DNA from: Gordonia hongkongensis
GTDB taxonomy: Bacteria > Actinomycetota > Actinomycetes > Mycobacteriales > Mycobacteriaceae
Length of the DNA: 64,000 bases
NCBI RefSeq assembly: GCF_023078355.1
Contig: NZ_CP095552.1
Span: 5,208,001 to 5,272,000, forward strand
Direction: 5' to 3'
Part shown: positions 33,278 through 41,408 of the stretch, one piece after another
Layout: each line of letters begins with the position of its first letter
Numbering within the stretch: the first letter of the stretch is position 1
Position numbers and translations under genes: made by a program
Notes under the pieces: model-generated
Told to the model about the DNA's origin: nothing
Databases searched by the model: none
Seen by the model: the letters and a program-made list of their open reading frames with translations, nothing else

Positions 33278-34324
33278 ATGACCGCACCATCCCCCGGCAC
33301 CGACGAATCGACAGAGCTGTCCCGCACGTCTCGTCCGCCGAAACGTGTTCCCACGCTCGTCAAAGCACTCGGCGCACTGGTCGCCGCAGCGATCGTCGTC
33401 GTCGGCGTCGTCGACGCGGCCGGTAGCGAGGGCGGCGCCGACGCGCGATCGCAACTGACCCTGATCGCGCCCGCGGCCGCCGGTGGAGGTTGGGACGGTG
33501 CGGCGCGCGAGATGCAGCAGGCGCTGCGAGCCCAAAACATCGTCAACAACTCGCAGGTCGTCAACATCCCCGGTGCCGGCGGCACGATCGGACTCAGCCA
33601 GTTCGCGGGGATGACCGGCGACGCCACCACGATCATGGTCATGGGCATCACGATGCTGGGCGCGATCAACATCAACGGGTCCGACGTGGATCTCGGAGAC
33701 GTCACCCCCATCGCGCGGCTCGCCGACGATTACGACGTCGTCGTCGTGCCGGCTGATTCTCCGATCACGACCATCGAAGAGCTGATGGCCGAATGGAAGA
33801 AGGACCCCAAGAACTTCACGTTCGGTGGCGGTTCGCTGGGCAGCGTCGACCAGATGATCATCAGCCAGATGGCTCGGGAGAACGGTATCGACCCCGCCGC
33901 GGTCAACTACATCGCCTACTCCGGTGGTGGCGAACTGGCGACCTCACTCATGTCCGGGACGATCAAGGCCTCGGTCAGTGGTTACGAGGACTTCGTCGAC
34001 CAGATCACCGCCGGAAATCTACGCGCACTGGCGATCTCGGCTCCCGAGCCGGTCCCGGCCATCGATCTGCCGACCCTGTCCGAACTGGGTTACGACGTCA
34101 CCCTCACCAACTGGCGCGGGGTGGTCGCACCGCCGGGCATCACCGATGACCAGCGCACCGAACTCGAGGCGATCGTCACCGAGGTCGTCGAATCACCCGA
34201 GTGGCGAGATGCACTGCAGCGCAACAACTGGTCCGACACGTTCACGCCGGGTACCGGATTCAACCAGGTCATCGACCAGCAATCGGAGTTCGTCCGCGGC
34301 ATCTGGGCCGACCTCGGGTACTGA
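33278..34324 (+). CDS. tctC: Tripartite tricarboxylate transporter substrate-binding protein
   Basis: A 348-residue TctC (Bug-family) binding protein. Residues about 28-47 form a single hydrophobic segment (LVKALGALVAAAIVVVGVV) preceded by basic residues. No lipobox cysteine follows, so it is membrane-anchored or cleaved rather than a lipoprotein. The binding domain begins LTLIAPAAAGGGWDGAAREM, with PGAGGTIGL and the second conserved loop FGGGSLGSVDQMI. It captures a di- or tricarboxylate for the TctAB permease. It is the first gene of a five-gene operon behind GntR operator 2. Confidence 0.88.
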   Translation: MTAPSPGTDESTELSRTSRPPKRVPTLVKALGALVAAAIVVVGVVDAAGSEGGADARSQLTLIAPAAAGGGWDGAAREMQQALRAQNIVNNSQVVNIPGAGGTIGLSQFAGMTGDATTIMVMGITMLGAININGSDVDLGDVTPIARLADDYDVVVVPADSPITTIEELMAEWKKDPKNFTFGGGSLGSVDQMIISQMARENGIDPAAVNYIAYSGGGELATSLMSGTIKASVSGYEDFVDQITAGNLRALAISAPEPVPAIDLPTLSELGYDVTLTNWRGVVAPPGITDDQRTELEAIVTEVVESPEWRDALQRNNWSDTFTPGTGFNQVIDQQSEFVRGIWADLGY

Positions 34325-34388
34325 CCGACCGCCTGTCGGCGAACCCGCACTGCACAACCCCTGCCCCACACGACATCACGGAGAACCC

Positions 34389-34787
34389 ATGCCCATCCTT
34401 GTCGCTTTCGCCCACACCCCCGAAGGTCGAGCGGCCTTCGAACACGGCCGGCGCCTCGCGCGCAACGAGAGCTCTCAACTGATCGTCTTCGACATGGAGA
34501 CCCCCGCTGTCGACGACGACGGTGGCATTCCCGAGCCCGACTTCGCCCCTGTCGAGAATGCCGGCAACAACACCGCGATTCGCTGGCTCGGCCATCGTCG
34601 CGAGGATTCCGATCCGGCCGCCGAACTCATCGACGTCTCAGAAGAACTGGCCGCCGATCTCATCGTCGTCGGCCTGCGCCGTCGGTCACGGGTCGGGAAA
34701 CTCCTGCTCGGCTCGAACGCACAGCGCATCCTCATCGACGCCGAGGTCCCGGTACTGGCAGTGAAGGCAGCCCATCATGACGACTGA
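34389..34787 (+). CDS. Universal stress protein (UspA)
   Basis: A 132-residue single-domain USP. It has the N-terminal ILVAFAHTPEGRAAFEHG and the C-terminal nucleotide motif GLRRRSRVGKLLLGSNAQRI, which fits G-x2-G-x9-G-(S/T) loosely, with SR in place of the first spacing. It lies between the binding protein and TctB and overlaps tctB by 11 bases. USPs encoded within solute-transport operons (for example TeaD with TeaABC in Halomonas) bind ATP and adjust transporter activity. The same role is likely here but not shown. Confidence 0.85.
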   Translation: MPILVAFAHTPEGRAAFEHGRRLARNESSQLIVFDMETPAVDDDGGIPEPDFAPVENAGNNTAIRWLGHRREDSDPAAELIDVSEELAADLIVVGLRRRSRVGKLLLGSNAQRILIDAEVPVLAVKAAHHDD

Positions 34788-35346
34788 CAATGCGGCGGCA
34801 CAGCCCGTCGGCACGACGCTCGACGACGGACACGGATCGGACCCCGCGCGCCGACCGCTCACCGGACGAAGCGGTCTGGTCGTCGCGGGCCTCATGCTCG
34901 CACTTGCCGTCTACCTGACCGCGGGCATCATCGGGATGGACATCCCGGGCAGCGCAGCGACTCCCGGACCCGCGTTCTTCCCAATCATCCTGACGATCTG
35001 CGCGTACGTGATCGCCGGACTGCTGACCGTGCAGACCCTGCGTCACCCCGACGAGCCCGACCCCGACATCGTGCCGCCCGCGACCGGTCAGTGGCGAACG
35101 CAGAGTGATTGGCGTGCACTGGGTCTCGTCCTGGCCGGGCTCATCGCCTTCACCGCGCTGCTGGTTCCGCTCGGTTGGATTCTGTCCGCCGCGCTGCTCT
35201 TCTGGATCGTCGCCTATGCCATGGGTTCCACCCGTCCGGTCCTCGACATCGCGGTGTCGCTCGTCGTCTCCTGTGCGGTGCAGGCGTTCTTCTCGGCGGG
35301 TCTCGGGCTGAACCTCCCCGCCGGCATCCTGGGAGGTCTGTTCTGA
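34777..35346 (+). CDS. tctB: Tripartite tricarboxylate transporter small membrane subunit
   Basis: A 189-residue TctB protein with four hydrophobic helices (near residues 31-50, 68-88, 112-135 and 140-175) and a cytosolic loop rich in Asp and Pro between helices 2 and 3. The first 25 residues are polar. ATG lies inside the end of the usp gene, and the stop overlaps the tctA start (TGATG), so the permease subunits are coupled. It forms the membrane complex with TctA and receives substrate from TctC. Confidence 0.85.
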   Translation: MTTDNAAAQPVGTTLDDGHGSDPARRPLTGRSGLVVAGLMLALAVYLTAGIIGMDIPGSAATPGPAFFPIILTICAYVIAGLLTVQTLRHPDEPDPDIVPPATGQWRTQSDWRALGLVLAGLIAFTALLVPLGWILSAALLFWIVAYAMGSTRPVLDIAVSLVVSCAVQAFFSAGLGLNLPAGILGGLF

Positions 35347-36851
35347 TGGACAACGTCTCACTCCTGTTGGAAGGTTTCTCCCAGGCGCTCACCCCGATGA
35401 ACCTGCTCTGGGTCTTCATCGGCGCGCTGCTCGGCACCGCAGTGGGTGTGCTCCCGGGCCTCGGTTCGGCGATGGCCGTCGCACTGCTGCTGCCGGTGAC
35501 CTTCACCCTCGACCCCACCGCCGCGTTCATCATGTTCGCCGGCGTGTACTTCGGCGGCCTGTTCGGTGACTCGACCATGGGCATCCTGATGAACACGCCT
35601 GGTGGGTCCACCGCCATCGCAACATCATTCGAGGGTCATCGGATGGCCAAACGCGGGCGGGCCGCCCAGGCCCTCGCCACCGCCGCGGTCGGCGCCTTCA
35701 TCGGCGGCATGATCGCGACGACCATCGTCGTGTTCTTCGCACCCAAGCTCGCCGATCTCGCCATCCAGTTCGGTCCCGCCGAATACTTCGCCCTCGCCGT
35801 CTTCGCCTTCATCGCGATTGCCTCGGTGGTCTCCGACTCCGTCATCAAGGGTCTGACCGGACTCCTCATCGGGCTGATCCTTGCGGTCGTCGGGATCGAC
35901 GGGATCTCGGGCACCCAGCGCTTCACGATGGGGGCGCCGGAGTTGTTCGACGGCATCAGCATCATCGTCATCACCGTCGGCACCCTGGCCCTGGGCGAGG
36001 TCCTCTACGTCGCCTCTCGCATCCATCGCACACGTGCGCCGGACGCCGACGCCGTCATCGGACGGCCCTTCCTCAAGCGCGCCGAGTTCCGCGAGGCGCT
36101 CCCGGCGTGGTTGCGCGGCACCGGTTTCGGCGTCCCCTTTGGCGTCATCCCGGTCGGCGGCGCAGAGGTGCCGACGTTCCTCGCCTACGGAACCGAGCGT
36201 CGTCTCGACCGCAAACGACCCGACCCCCAGTTCGGCCACGGCGCCATCCGCGGTGTCGCCGGTCCGGAGGCGGCGGGCAACGCGACGTCGGGCACCGCGA
36301 TGGGAGCCCTGCTCGCGATGGGTCTGCCCACCTCCGCCACGGCGGCGATCATGCTGGCCGCATTCCAGCAGTACGGCCTGCAGCCCGGCCCCCTGCTCTT
36401 CGAACGCAACGCCGATCTCGTCTGGACGCTCATCGCCAGCCTGTTCATCGGCCTGGTCATGCTGCTGATCCTCAACATGCCGTTCGCCGCCATCTGGGCG
36501 AAACTGCTGCTGATCCCCAGGCACTACCTCTACGCGGGGATCGCGGTGTTCTGCGTGCTCGGTGTCTACGCGACCTCGGCCGCGATCACCGACCTCATCC
36601 TGGTCATCGCCATCGCCTTCGTCGGATATCTGCTGCGACGCTATGGTTTCCCGCTCGCCCCCGTCATGATCGGCGTCGTCCTCGGCCCCCTTGCCGAGAC
36701 CAGCCTGCGCAACGCGATGATGTCGAGCGGCGGCGATCCGAGTGTGCTGGTGGGCAGCGCGATCACCTGGGTCCTCTACGGAGTCCTGGCCGTCGTCGTC
36801 CTGTTCACCGCGTTCCGCCGCCTGCGGATGCGAACGCGTCAGGACACCTGA
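35346..36851 (+). CDS. tctA: Tripartite tricarboxylate transporter large permease
   Basis: A 501-residue TctA permease with about twelve hydrophobic segments. Both family motifs are present: TAVGVLPGLGSAMAVALLLP near residue 30 with GGLFGDSTMGILMNTPGG, and the second-half equivalent IPVGGAEVPTFLAYGTER with GPEAAGNATSGTA. Sodium- or proton-driven uptake of a carboxylate is expected. It shares overlapping codons with tctB and the aldolase gene. The aldolase and aconitase-like enzyme suggest the transported compound is a hydroxylated or unsaturated tricarboxylate. Confidence 0.9.
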   Translation: MDNVSLLLEGFSQALTPMNLLWVFIGALLGTAVGVLPGLGSAMAVALLLPVTFTLDPTAAFIMFAGVYFGGLFGDSTMGILMNTPGGSTAIATSFEGHRMAKRGRAAQALATAAVGAFIGGMIATTIVVFFAPKLADLAIQFGPAEYFALAVFAFIAIASVVSDSVIKGLTGLLIGLILAVVGIDGISGTQRFTMGAPELFDGISIIVITVGTLALGEVLYVASRIHRTRAPDADAVIGRPFLKRAEFREALPAWLRGTGFGVPFGVIPVGGAEVPTFLAYGTERRLDRKRPDPQFGHGAIRGVAGPEAAGNATSGTAMGALLAMGLPTSATAAIMLAAFQQYGLQPGPLLFERNADLVWTLIASLFIGLVMLLILNMPFAAIWAKLLLIPRHYLYAGIAVFCVLGVYATSAAITDLILVIAIAFVGYLLRRYGFPLAPVMIGVVLGPLAETSLRNAMMSSGGDPSVLVGSAITWVLYGVLAVVVLFTAFRRLRMRTRQDT

Positions 36852-37585
36852 TGCGACCGCAGTTCGTCCCGCGCTTCTCGCCCGCCCTCACCGAAAGTCA
36901 GCCGCCGACGCCCATGCGCACCACCACCGACCGCGCACTCATTCGCTCCCGCTTCCTCGCCGTCGACGTCGCGAACGTCGCCGACGTCCTCGACGACCTG
37001 GGCCACCGTGATCAGGCGCTCGCCACCGACATCAGGTGTGTGGCCGGACGCGAACGGCTGGCCGGGTGGGCGTTCACCATCTCGGGCGCGATGAGCGCCG
37101 CCCCGGGACGGGACCCGCTGAAAGCGCAGGCGTGCAGCCAGATCGGCCCGGACGAGGTCTCCGTGTGGCAGGGGAACGGCCGGGGCGTCTGTTACTTCGG
37201 TGAACTCGTCGCGATCGGCATGATGCAGCGGGGCTCCGTCGGCGCAGTGGTCGACGGCGGTGTGCGCGACAAGAGATGGCTCCACGAGATCGGTTTCACG
37301 ACGTTCTCCTGCTATCCGACCTCGGTGCAGACCAGCGGCCGTTGGCGCGTCGAGACGTGGCAGCAACCCGTCACCATGCCGGGCGCATCCGGGCAACCGG
37401 TCGTCATCGAGCCCGGCGACTTCGTCCTCGGCGACGACGACGGTGTCATCGTCATCCCCGCCGGGATCGCCGACGTCGTGCTCGAGGCAGCGGAGACCAT
37501 GACGGAGAAGGAGATCGACGTCCGTGCCGCCATCCGCAACGGCATGACCCTCGCCGACGCGATGGCGGAGTTCGGACGGTTCTGA
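36851..37585 (+). CDS. RraA-fold aldolase (4-hydroxy-4-methyl-2-oxoglutarate aldolase type)
   Basis: A 244-residue RraA-like protein. The family's active-site block is seen in GELVAIGMMQRGSVGAVVDG followed by VRDKRWL, where Arg and Asp bind Mg2+ and substrate. GDFVLGDDDGVIVIPAG closes the core. Relatives cleave 4-hydroxy-4-methyl- or 4-carboxy-4-hydroxy-2-oxo acids to pyruvate plus a second acid, and also decarboxylate oxaloacetate. The start overlaps tctA (TGATG); an ATG 21 codons later (MRTTTDR) is an alternative closer to family length. It ends the transporter operon and supplies its likely catabolic step. Confidence 0.83.
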   Translation: MRPQFVPRFSPALTESQPPTPMRTTTDRALIRSRFLAVDVANVADVLDDLGHRDQALATDIRCVAGRERLAGWAFTISGAMSAAPGRDPLKAQACSQIGPDEVSVWQGNGRGVCYFGELVAIGMMQRGSVGAVVDGGVRDKRWLHEIGFTTFSCYPTSVQTSGRWRVETWQQPVTMPGASGQPVVIEPGDFVLGDDDGVIVIPAGIADVVLEAAETMTEKEIDVRAAIRNGMTLADAMAEFGRF

Positions 37586-37619
37586 TCCCGCACTCTGCGG
37601 CGTCACCTCCGCCCCACGG

Positions 37620-37895
37620 TCACTTCTTCGCGAGAGCCGCCCGGTAACCGAGGAACCCGACGTAACCGGCCAGCCCGGCCAGGCCCAGCCGGCGGGTCCG
37701 CGGCGACACCAGTGCGAGGCCAATAGCGGTCTCGCAGGCACCGTTGCGGTAGGTCCAGGTGGTGGTGTCGTCGGGGAATACCGGCTCGGTGATAGGGCCG
37801 AAGATCTCGGGCTTGATGAAGTGCGCAACCCCGGTGGCGGCCAGTCCCCCGCCCAGCAGCGAAACAGCGTCGAGTGATCCCTTGCGAGTTGCCAT
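37620..37895 (-). CDS. Small DoxX-like membrane protein
   Basis: A 91-residue protein with three or four short hydrophobic segments (LLGGGLAATGVAHFI, TAIGLALVSPRTRRLGLAGL). HFIKPEIF and RNGACETAIG are typical of small DoxX/DUF4267-like proteins. GGGGAA lies before the ATG. It is convergent with the aldolase operon (34-base gap) and marks the right part of the accessory insert. Function unknown. Confidence 0.7.
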   Translation of the reverse strand: MATRKGSLDAVSLLGGGLAATGVAHFIKPEIFGPITEPVFPDDTTTWTYRNGACETAIGLALVSPRTRRLGLAGLAGYVGFLGYRAALAKK

Positions 37896-37976
37896 CAGAG
37901 TGTTCCCCTTCGTCGTCGTCGACTCTCCCCGGTGATCGTAGGCGTCGTTCCATTCCGGTTCGACGTCGACGGGCCG

Positions 37977-38972
37977 CTATCTCGCCGTCGGGACGGTGAG
38001 CCCGCGAGCTGCCTCGTCGAGATCGCCGGTGTCGCCGTACTCGTACGCGCGGCGCCCGGCGATGAAGACGTACGCCATGAACAGCGTCCACGCCGTCACA
38101 CCGATCCCGATCCGGGCCCAGGTCGGCAGCGGGGACGGCGTGACGAACGCTTCGATGACCCCGCACAGCAGCAGCACGACGACCAGACCCAGCGCGACAC
38201 CGACCGCTGCCCGGCCCTCCTCCCCGAGAGCCGTTGCACGCGTTCGGTTCCCCGGGGCCACCCAGGCCCAGAAGATCCGCAGGCCCACGCCCGCGGCGAC
38301 GAACAGGCAGGTCAGCTCGAGCATGCCGTGCGGCAGGATCAGTCCGAAGAACAGGTCACCACGACCGTGCCGGATCATGATCGACGCCACGACCACCAGA
38401 TTGAGGATATTCGTGTAGAGCATCCAGATCACGGGGAACCCGAAGACCCCCAACGCGATACACAGCGCGGCCAGCCAGAAGTTGTTGGTCCACACGCGAG
38501 CGGCGAACGACGTCGCCTCGTATTCGCTGTAGTAGTTCTCGAAGTCGTTGGTGACGAGACGCTCAATCTCCGCGGGCGATGCGAACGAACTCTCGATCCG
38601 CGGGTGGGCCAGCACCCACCACGTCATGATCACGGCCGCGCCGAGGGACCCGCCCATCACCGAGAGCCACCACCAGCGCATCCGGTACAGGGCCGCGGGG
38701 AACGATCGGGTGAAGAACTCGATCACCGTCGCCGGCGTGCTGACCCGGGTTCCGGTTGCGCGACCGCGGGCGCGGGCCAGGAGGCCCGACAGGTATGCCA
38801 CCAGCGAGGCATCGGGCGCCGTCGAGCGGATGACCGACAGGTGGGTGGCCACCCGCTGGTAGGTGTCGATCATCTCGTCGGCCTCGGCGCCGGTGAGTCG
38901 GCGGCGCCGCGAGAGCGCATCGAGCCGCTCCCACGTCGCGCGGTGCGCGGACACATAGGCGTCGAGATCCAC
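37977..38972 (-). CDS. Stage II sporulation protein M-like membrane protein (Rv3694c-like)
   Basis: A 331-residue SpoIIM/DUF95-family protein. A cytosolic helical N terminus (DLDAYVSAHRATWERLDALS, TGAEADEMIDTYQRVATHLS) leads to about five membrane helices from residue ~110. Conserved parts are NNFWLAALCIALGVFGFPVI and LPHGMLELTCLFVAAGVGLR. Despite the name, it occurs in non-sporulating actinobacteria next to RDD, MoxR and DUF58 genes. GTG 38972 lies 6 bases after TACGCT, fitting a leaderless mRNA. Divergent from the RDD gene. It would directly face the DUF58 gene but for the accessory insert. Confidence 0.85.
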   Translation of the reverse strand: MDLDAYVSAHRATWERLDALSRRRRLTGAEADEMIDTYQRVATHLSVIRSTAPDASLVAYLSGLLARARGRATGTRVSTPATVIEFFTRSFPAALYRMRWWWLSVMGGSLGAAVIMTWWVLAHPRIESSFASPAEIERLVTNDFENYYSEYEATSFAARVWTNNFWLAALCIALGVFGFPVIWMLYTNILNLVVVASIMIRHGRGDLFFGLILPHGMLELTCLFVAAGVGLRIFWAWVAPGNRTRATALGEEGRAAVGVALGLVVVLLLCGVIEAFVTPSPLPTWARIGIGVTAWTLFMAYVFIAGRRAYEYGDTGDLDEAARGLTVPTAR

Positions 38973-38978
38973 TCGGCC

Positions 38979-38984
38979 AGCGTA
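38979..38984 (-). promoter_or_regulatory. -10 element of leaderless spoIIM-like gene
   Basis: TACGCT on the minus strand ends 6 bases before GTG 38972. It decides the start against the longer frame reaching 39509. Confidence 0.45.
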
Positions 38985-39083
38985 TCGGGCATTCTCACCT
39001 CCGCGGCACGTGTCATTCAGCGGACGTCGGGGCTGTGAGTTCCCGATGCGCTGTCGACGAATTGCGTCGTAGGGTGAGGCGTG

Positions 39084-39968
39084 ATGTCTCGTCCATTGCC
39101 GCCTCGGCCCCCCGCGGGCCCGGGCGCACCCGTCGCCGGCCGGCCCGGTCCGGTCGCATGGGGCGCGGGCGCCACGACGACGGTCGGAGTTGGACGCAAC
39201 GACCTCGTCTCCGGCGAGGCGGTCGCTCTCGCACTCCCGCCGGCGAACCTCGGCTACCGGATTCTCTCCGGCATCATCGACGTCCTGCTGGGGTTCGGAC
39301 TGTGGTTGTTCCTGTGGTGGATGTCGTTCAAGGTCGCCGGCGAGGCGAGCGAGGCGTGGCGGGGAACCATCAACACCCTGATCCCGATCGTCGCCGTCGT
39401 CGCACTCCCGACGCTGCTGGAGACCGTGACCCCGGGGAAGACCGTGGGACACCTCGTCCTGGGCCTCCGAACAGTCCGCGATGACGCGGGCCCGACCGGG
39501 TTCCGCCACTCCCTGACCCGAGCACTAGTCGGCTTCGTCGAACTGTATGCGTGCCTGGGACTCCCAGCGCTGATCTCGGCGGCGATCTCGCGCAAGAGCA
39601 AGCGCCTGGGCGACCTGCTCGCCGGGACCTACGTCATCCGCGACCGCCACCGGCTCGTCGAGCAGGCACCCATCGAGATGCCACCCGGCCTGCACTCGTG
39701 GGCCGTGTCCGCCGACATGGCCGCCCTCCCCGACCCACTCGCGGTGATCATCCGCCAGTTCCTCAACGGCCGCCACGGCATGAAGCCCGAGCCGAGAGCC
39801 CATGCCGCCCGGAGGATCGTGTTCGACGTCGCGCCGTTCGTCGCACCCGCTCCCCCGCCCGGCGCCCCGTTCGAAGACGTGTTGTCGGCGATCATGGCCG
39901 AGCGTCGCCGCCGGGACACCGAACGGCTCGCGCGCGAAGCCGTACTGCGCCAACGTCTCCTGCGCTGA
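39084..39968 (+). CDS. RDD-family membrane protein (Rv3695-like)
   Basis: A 294-residue protein. After a Pro-rich N terminus the RDD domain shows its arginine in NLGYRILSGIIDVLLGFGLW and its aspartates in the first helix, with three membrane segments to about residue 170. The 120-residue cytosolic tail is Pro/Arg-rich, ending in a coiled basic helix (IMAERRRRDTERLAREA). RDD proteins are thought to act as transporters or Na+/H+ exchangers, without firm evidence here. TAGGGT lies 8 bases before this ATG and 5 before an in-frame GTG at 39081. Divergent from the SpoIIM-like gene, as in mycobacteria. Confidence 0.85.
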   Translation: MSRPLPPRPPAGPGAPVAGRPGPVAWGAGATTTVGVGRNDLVSGEAVALALPPANLGYRILSGIIDVLLGFGLWLFLWWMSFKVAGEASEAWRGTINTLIPIVAVVALPTLLETVTPGKTVGHLVLGLRTVRDDAGPTGFRHSLTRALVGFVELYACLGLPALISAAISRKSKRLGDLLAGTYVIRDRHRLVEQAPIEMPPGLHSWAVSADMAALPDPLAVIIRQFLNGRHGMKPEPRAHAARRIVFDVAPFVAPAPPPGAPFEDVLSAIMAERRRRDTERLAREAVLRQRLLR

Positions 39969-40015
39969 TCTGTGCTGCGACCCGCCGAGGCGGCGCGGCG
40001 CACCCGAATCCCGGT

Positions 40016-40021
40016 TACTCT
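40016..40021 (+). promoter_or_regulatory. -10 element of leaderless lipase gene
   Basis: TACTCT lies 7 bases before GTG 40029, which begins a good signal peptide. Confidence 0.4.
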
Positions 40022-40028
40022 GCTACGG

Positions 40029-41276
40029 GTGACGTTGCCCACCCTGCTTGCGAAGGACACGAGATCGATCGGCGGCCGACGGCTTCTCGCCGCAGTCGTC
40101 GGAGTCGCGTTGACCTTCACCACGGTGCTGACCGTGCAGGCTCCCGCCAGGGCGGGAGGTCCAGGGCCGGATTCGGCGGCCGGTGTTCACGTGGTCCCGC
40201 GCATCGTCGACTCCGAAACCGTAACGGATCCGATCGTCGCACTCCCCCAGGCGGGTTCGACGCTCCGCGTGCGATACAGCTCGACGTCCATTCACGGTCT
40301 CCCGACGGAGATGACCGGCACGCTGCTCACACCGTCGACGCCGCCGCCCGCCGGGGGTTGGCCGCTCGCCGTCTGGAATCACATGACGGTCGGCGCCGCG
40401 GACCGGTGCGCGCCGTCGCGAGCCCGGGCCGGTCATTCCGAACTGCCCCGCATGACGTCAGGTGACGGCATCGTCGGCCGGTTGCTCGACGCCGGATTCG
40501 CCGTCACACGGCCCGACTTCGAGGGCATCGGCGGGCCCGGGCCGCACCCGTACCTCATCAGCGACTCGCTGGCGCGATCGACGGTCGACATGGCGCTGGC
40601 CGTCGCGGATCACGACCGACGGATCGGCCGCGACGTCGTCGTGGCCGGGCATTCCGAGGGCGCCGTCGCCGCCTTGGCCGCGGCGGCGCGGCCGTCATCG
40701 GAATGGGGTGACCTCCGACTACGCGCGGTGTCGGCACTCGCGCCGCCGACACAGGTGGCCGCGCTCCTCGACGGGGCGTCCTACGTCCCGTTGTCCGGTC
40801 CCGCGATCAACGAACTGATGGGATTGGCCGCCCTCATCGGATATGGCGCGGCCGCAGCCGATCCCGAGTTCGACGAGCTGATGTCCAACGGCGGGCTCAG
40901 CGCGACGGCGAGGAGGCTCCGTCCGCAGGTCGAGACCCGCTGCTACGCCGACCTGACCTCACCGGACTCGTTCGGCGGCCTCGCACCGGCCCAGCTCCTG
41001 GGACCGCGCGGCGACGAGATGAAGGTCGCATTGTTGAAAGTGCTGCGCGACAACGACGTCGACCGTCTGCGTTTTGATCGGGGGCTACCGGTCCGCATCG
41101 ACTCGGGCACCGTCGACACCGTGTCGCCGCAACCGCTGGTGTCCGGTCTGGTGCAGACCTATCGGCGCGCCGGGGTGCGCGTCACGTACTCCGACCGGTT
41201 CACCGGGCATGCGGGCGTGGCCACCGACCGCGCGAACGCTGCCACGATCGCGGCGTGGCTCATCGCGCAGGTTTGA
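40029..41276 (+). CDS. Secreted lipase-family alpha/beta hydrolase
   Basis: A 415-residue exported hydrolase of the secretory lipase (LIP-like) family. The signal peptide runs to about residue 43 (RRLLAAVVGVALTFTTVLTV, then QAPARA). The nucleophile elbow is GHSEG, preceded by TRPDFEGIGGPGPHPYLIS. The acid is probably the Asp of IDSGTVDTVSP and the histidine lies in FTGHAGV. It likely acts on esters or triglycerides outside the cell. A GTG at 40029 is preceded by TACTCT at 7 bases. A strong hairpin follows the stop, separating it from the convergent acyl-CoA dehydrogenase. Confidence 0.85.
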   Translation: MTLPTLLAKDTRSIGGRRLLAAVVGVALTFTTVLTVQAPARAGGPGPDSAAGVHVVPRIVDSETVTDPIVALPQAGSTLRVRYSSTSIHGLPTEMTGTLLTPSTPPPAGGWPLAVWNHMTVGAADRCAPSRARAGHSELPRMTSGDGIVGRLLDAGFAVTRPDFEGIGGPGPHPYLISDSLARSTVDMALAVADHDRRIGRDVVVAGHSEGAVAALAAAARPSSEWGDLRLRAVSALAPPTQVAALLDGASYVPLSGPAINELMGLAALIGYGAAAADPEFDELMSNGGLSATARRLRPQVETRCYADLTSPDSFGGLAPAQLLGPRGDEMKVALLKVLRDNDVDRLRFDRGLPVRIDSGTVDTVSPQPLVSGLVQTYRRAGVRVTYSDRFTGHAGVATDRANAATIAAWLIAQV

Positions 41277-41298
41277 GAACGTTCGACGACACCCAGAC

Positions 41299-41346
41299 TT
41301 CAACTCGACCGCCAGACCTCGATCGAGGTCTTGCGGTCGAGTTGAG
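41299..41346. terminator. Bidirectional terminator hairpin
   Basis: TCAACTCGACCGC-c-AGACCTC pairs with GAGGTCT-t-GCGGTCGAGTTGA around a GATC loop, with one internal mismatch. It lies between the convergent lipase and acyl-CoA dehydrogenase stops and can end transcription from both sides. Confidence 0.75.
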
Positions 41347-41408
41347 GTCTGCAGGTGACCTTTTTCGGCGGTCGCGACCAGTGGACTGCGGCCGGACTTT
41401 CGAGAGTC

